NCBI GenBank assembly: GCA_017990305.1
Contig: JAGNOB010000023.1
Span: 5,014-10,813, forward strand
Direction of reading: 5' to 3'
DNA from: Leucobacter sp.
Lineage (GTDB): Bacteria > Actinomycetota > Actinomycetes > Actinomycetales > Microbacteriaceae
DNA length: 5,800 bases
The position numbers and the translations under genes are program-made. Shown in pieces: positions 5,580 to 5,800 of this stretch (positions are counted from its first letter, which is position 1; the number at the start of each line of letters is the position of its first letter). The notes beneath the pieces were generated by a model. It did not search any database, was not told where the DNA came from, and was given only the letters and a program-made list of their open reading frames with translations.

Positions 5580-5599
5580 TCACACGACATCAGGTGTGA
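5580..5599 (+). repeat. Small inverted repeat directly after the operon stop
   Basis: TCACAC (5580-5585) pairs with GTGTGA (5594-5599) around an 8-nt loop, directly after TAA 5577-5579. It is weak on its own and probably just stacks ahead of the main terminator. Confidence 0.4.
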
Positions 5600-5605
5600 C
5601 TCCAG

Positions 5606-5658
5606 CAGAGCCTGCGGGAGGACCGTTCGCGCGGCCCTTCGCAGGCTCTGTTTCCTTT
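5606..5658 (+). terminator. Strong intrinsic terminator of the MarR/ABC operon
   Basis: CAGAGCCTGCG (5606-5616) pairs perfectly with CGCAGGCTCTG (5640-5650). The interior adds AGG/CCT (5619-5621/5636-5638) and CCG/CGG (5623-5625/5632-5634), with one A-C mismatch and a TTCGCG apical loop (5626-5631). The stem is followed at once by the T-rich TTTCCTTT (5651-5658). This has both the stem and the tract of a Rho-independent terminator and marks the 3' end of the five-gene operon. Confidence 0.88.
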
Positions 5659-5705
5659 CGTGCTGAAGACTTTCGGCTTCGCTGCCCGTCCACGGCAAAC
5701 ACAGG

Positions 5706-5711
5706 TAAGCT
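5706..5711 (+). promoter_or_regulatory. Candidate -10 element of the right-edge gene, possibly giving a leaderless mRNA
   Basis: TAAGCT fits the loose TAnnnT -10 pattern of actinobacteria and ends 7 nt before ATG 5719, so transcription could start at the ATG itself. No good -35 is seen. Between the terminator and this site (5659-5705) nothing else is recognisable. Confidence 0.45.
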
Positions 5712-5718
5712 CAGAGAG

Positions 5719-5800
5719 ATGCTGGCTGCAAGATTGAATCGCGGAAATGACGACGACGGCAAGAGCGCGGGCGACACCCCCGACGAGACCGTCGAAGCTT
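5719..5800 (+). CDS. N-terminal fragment of an unidentified protein, cut by the window edge
   Basis: ATG 5719 opens a frame that stays open for 27 codons to the window edge. The product begins MLAARLNRGN and then turns into a hydrophilic, acidic run (NDDDGKSAGDTPDETVEA) that looks like a disordered N-terminal tail. The gene family is not recognised. The start is favoured because a TAAGCT -10-like site lies 7 nt upstream. Only AGAGAG touches the ATG, too close to act as a Shine-Dalgarno site, which fits leaderless translation. The terminator at 5606-5658 separates it from the importer operon, so it is probably an independent unit. Existence as a gene is likely but not certain from so short a piece. 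Confidence 0.5.
   Translation, partial: MLAARLNRGNDDDGKSAGDTPDETVEA

Noticed and set aside
5580..5777. 65-codon minus-strand frame downstream of permease 2
   Set aside because: It runs through the operon terminator and the candidate promoter of the right-edge gene. Its product is low-complexity and has no recognisable motif.
1..5800. tRNA, rRNA, CRISPR array, insertion sequence or phage attachment site
   Set aside because: Looked for on both strands. No cloverleaf with the usual TTCGANNC arm, no regularly spaced repeats, no transposase or integrase motif, and no terminal inverted repeats were found.

Overview
The window looks like a high-GC actinobacterial chromosome, most likely from a Microbacteriaceae-like organism. 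The reasons are the GC-rich coding DNA, GTG and TTG starts, a SigR/RsrA-type sigma/anti-sigma pair, and a possible leaderless gene at the right edge. This placement is inferred from sequence character only; no database search was possible.

Layout: (1) 1-456, plus strand, is the 3' part of a YbaK/EbsC-type aminoacyl-tRNA deacylase gene. (2) 457-517 is a short convergent intergenic region with overlapping inverted repeats. (3) 518-1404, minus strand, holds a stress ECF sigma factor of SigR/SigH type and its zinc-binding anti-sigma factor of RsrA type, joined by an ATGA overlap. (4) 1405-1605 is a divergent control region of about 200 bp. It has a possible SigR-type autoregulatory promoter facing left and a cluster of palindromes facing right. 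(5) 1606-5579, plus strand, is a compact five-gene operon: a MarR regulator resembling HpaR, a lipoprotein solute-binding protein, a NitT/TauT-type permease, an ABC ATPase, and a second, different permease. A GC-only stem-loop separates the binding-protein gene from the rest, and a strong intrinsic terminator closes the operon at 5606-5658. (6) 5659-5800 is a probable promoter followed by the first 27 codons of an unidentified gene.

How the genes work together: the binding protein should capture a small solute outside the membrane, the two permeases should form a heterodimeric channel, and the ATPase should drive import. The MarR protein is the obvious candidate to sense the solute or a metabolite and to repress the operon through the palindromes upstream of its own gene. 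The substrate cannot be read from the sequence. The HpaR-like regulator makes an aromatic acid a reasonable hypothesis. The sigma/anti-sigma pair is a separate thiol-oxidative-stress module that only shares the divergent intergenic region.

Nothing here is clearly a new type of system. The most useful leads are the regulator/importer locus of unknown substrate, its operator cluster, and the mid-operon hairpin.
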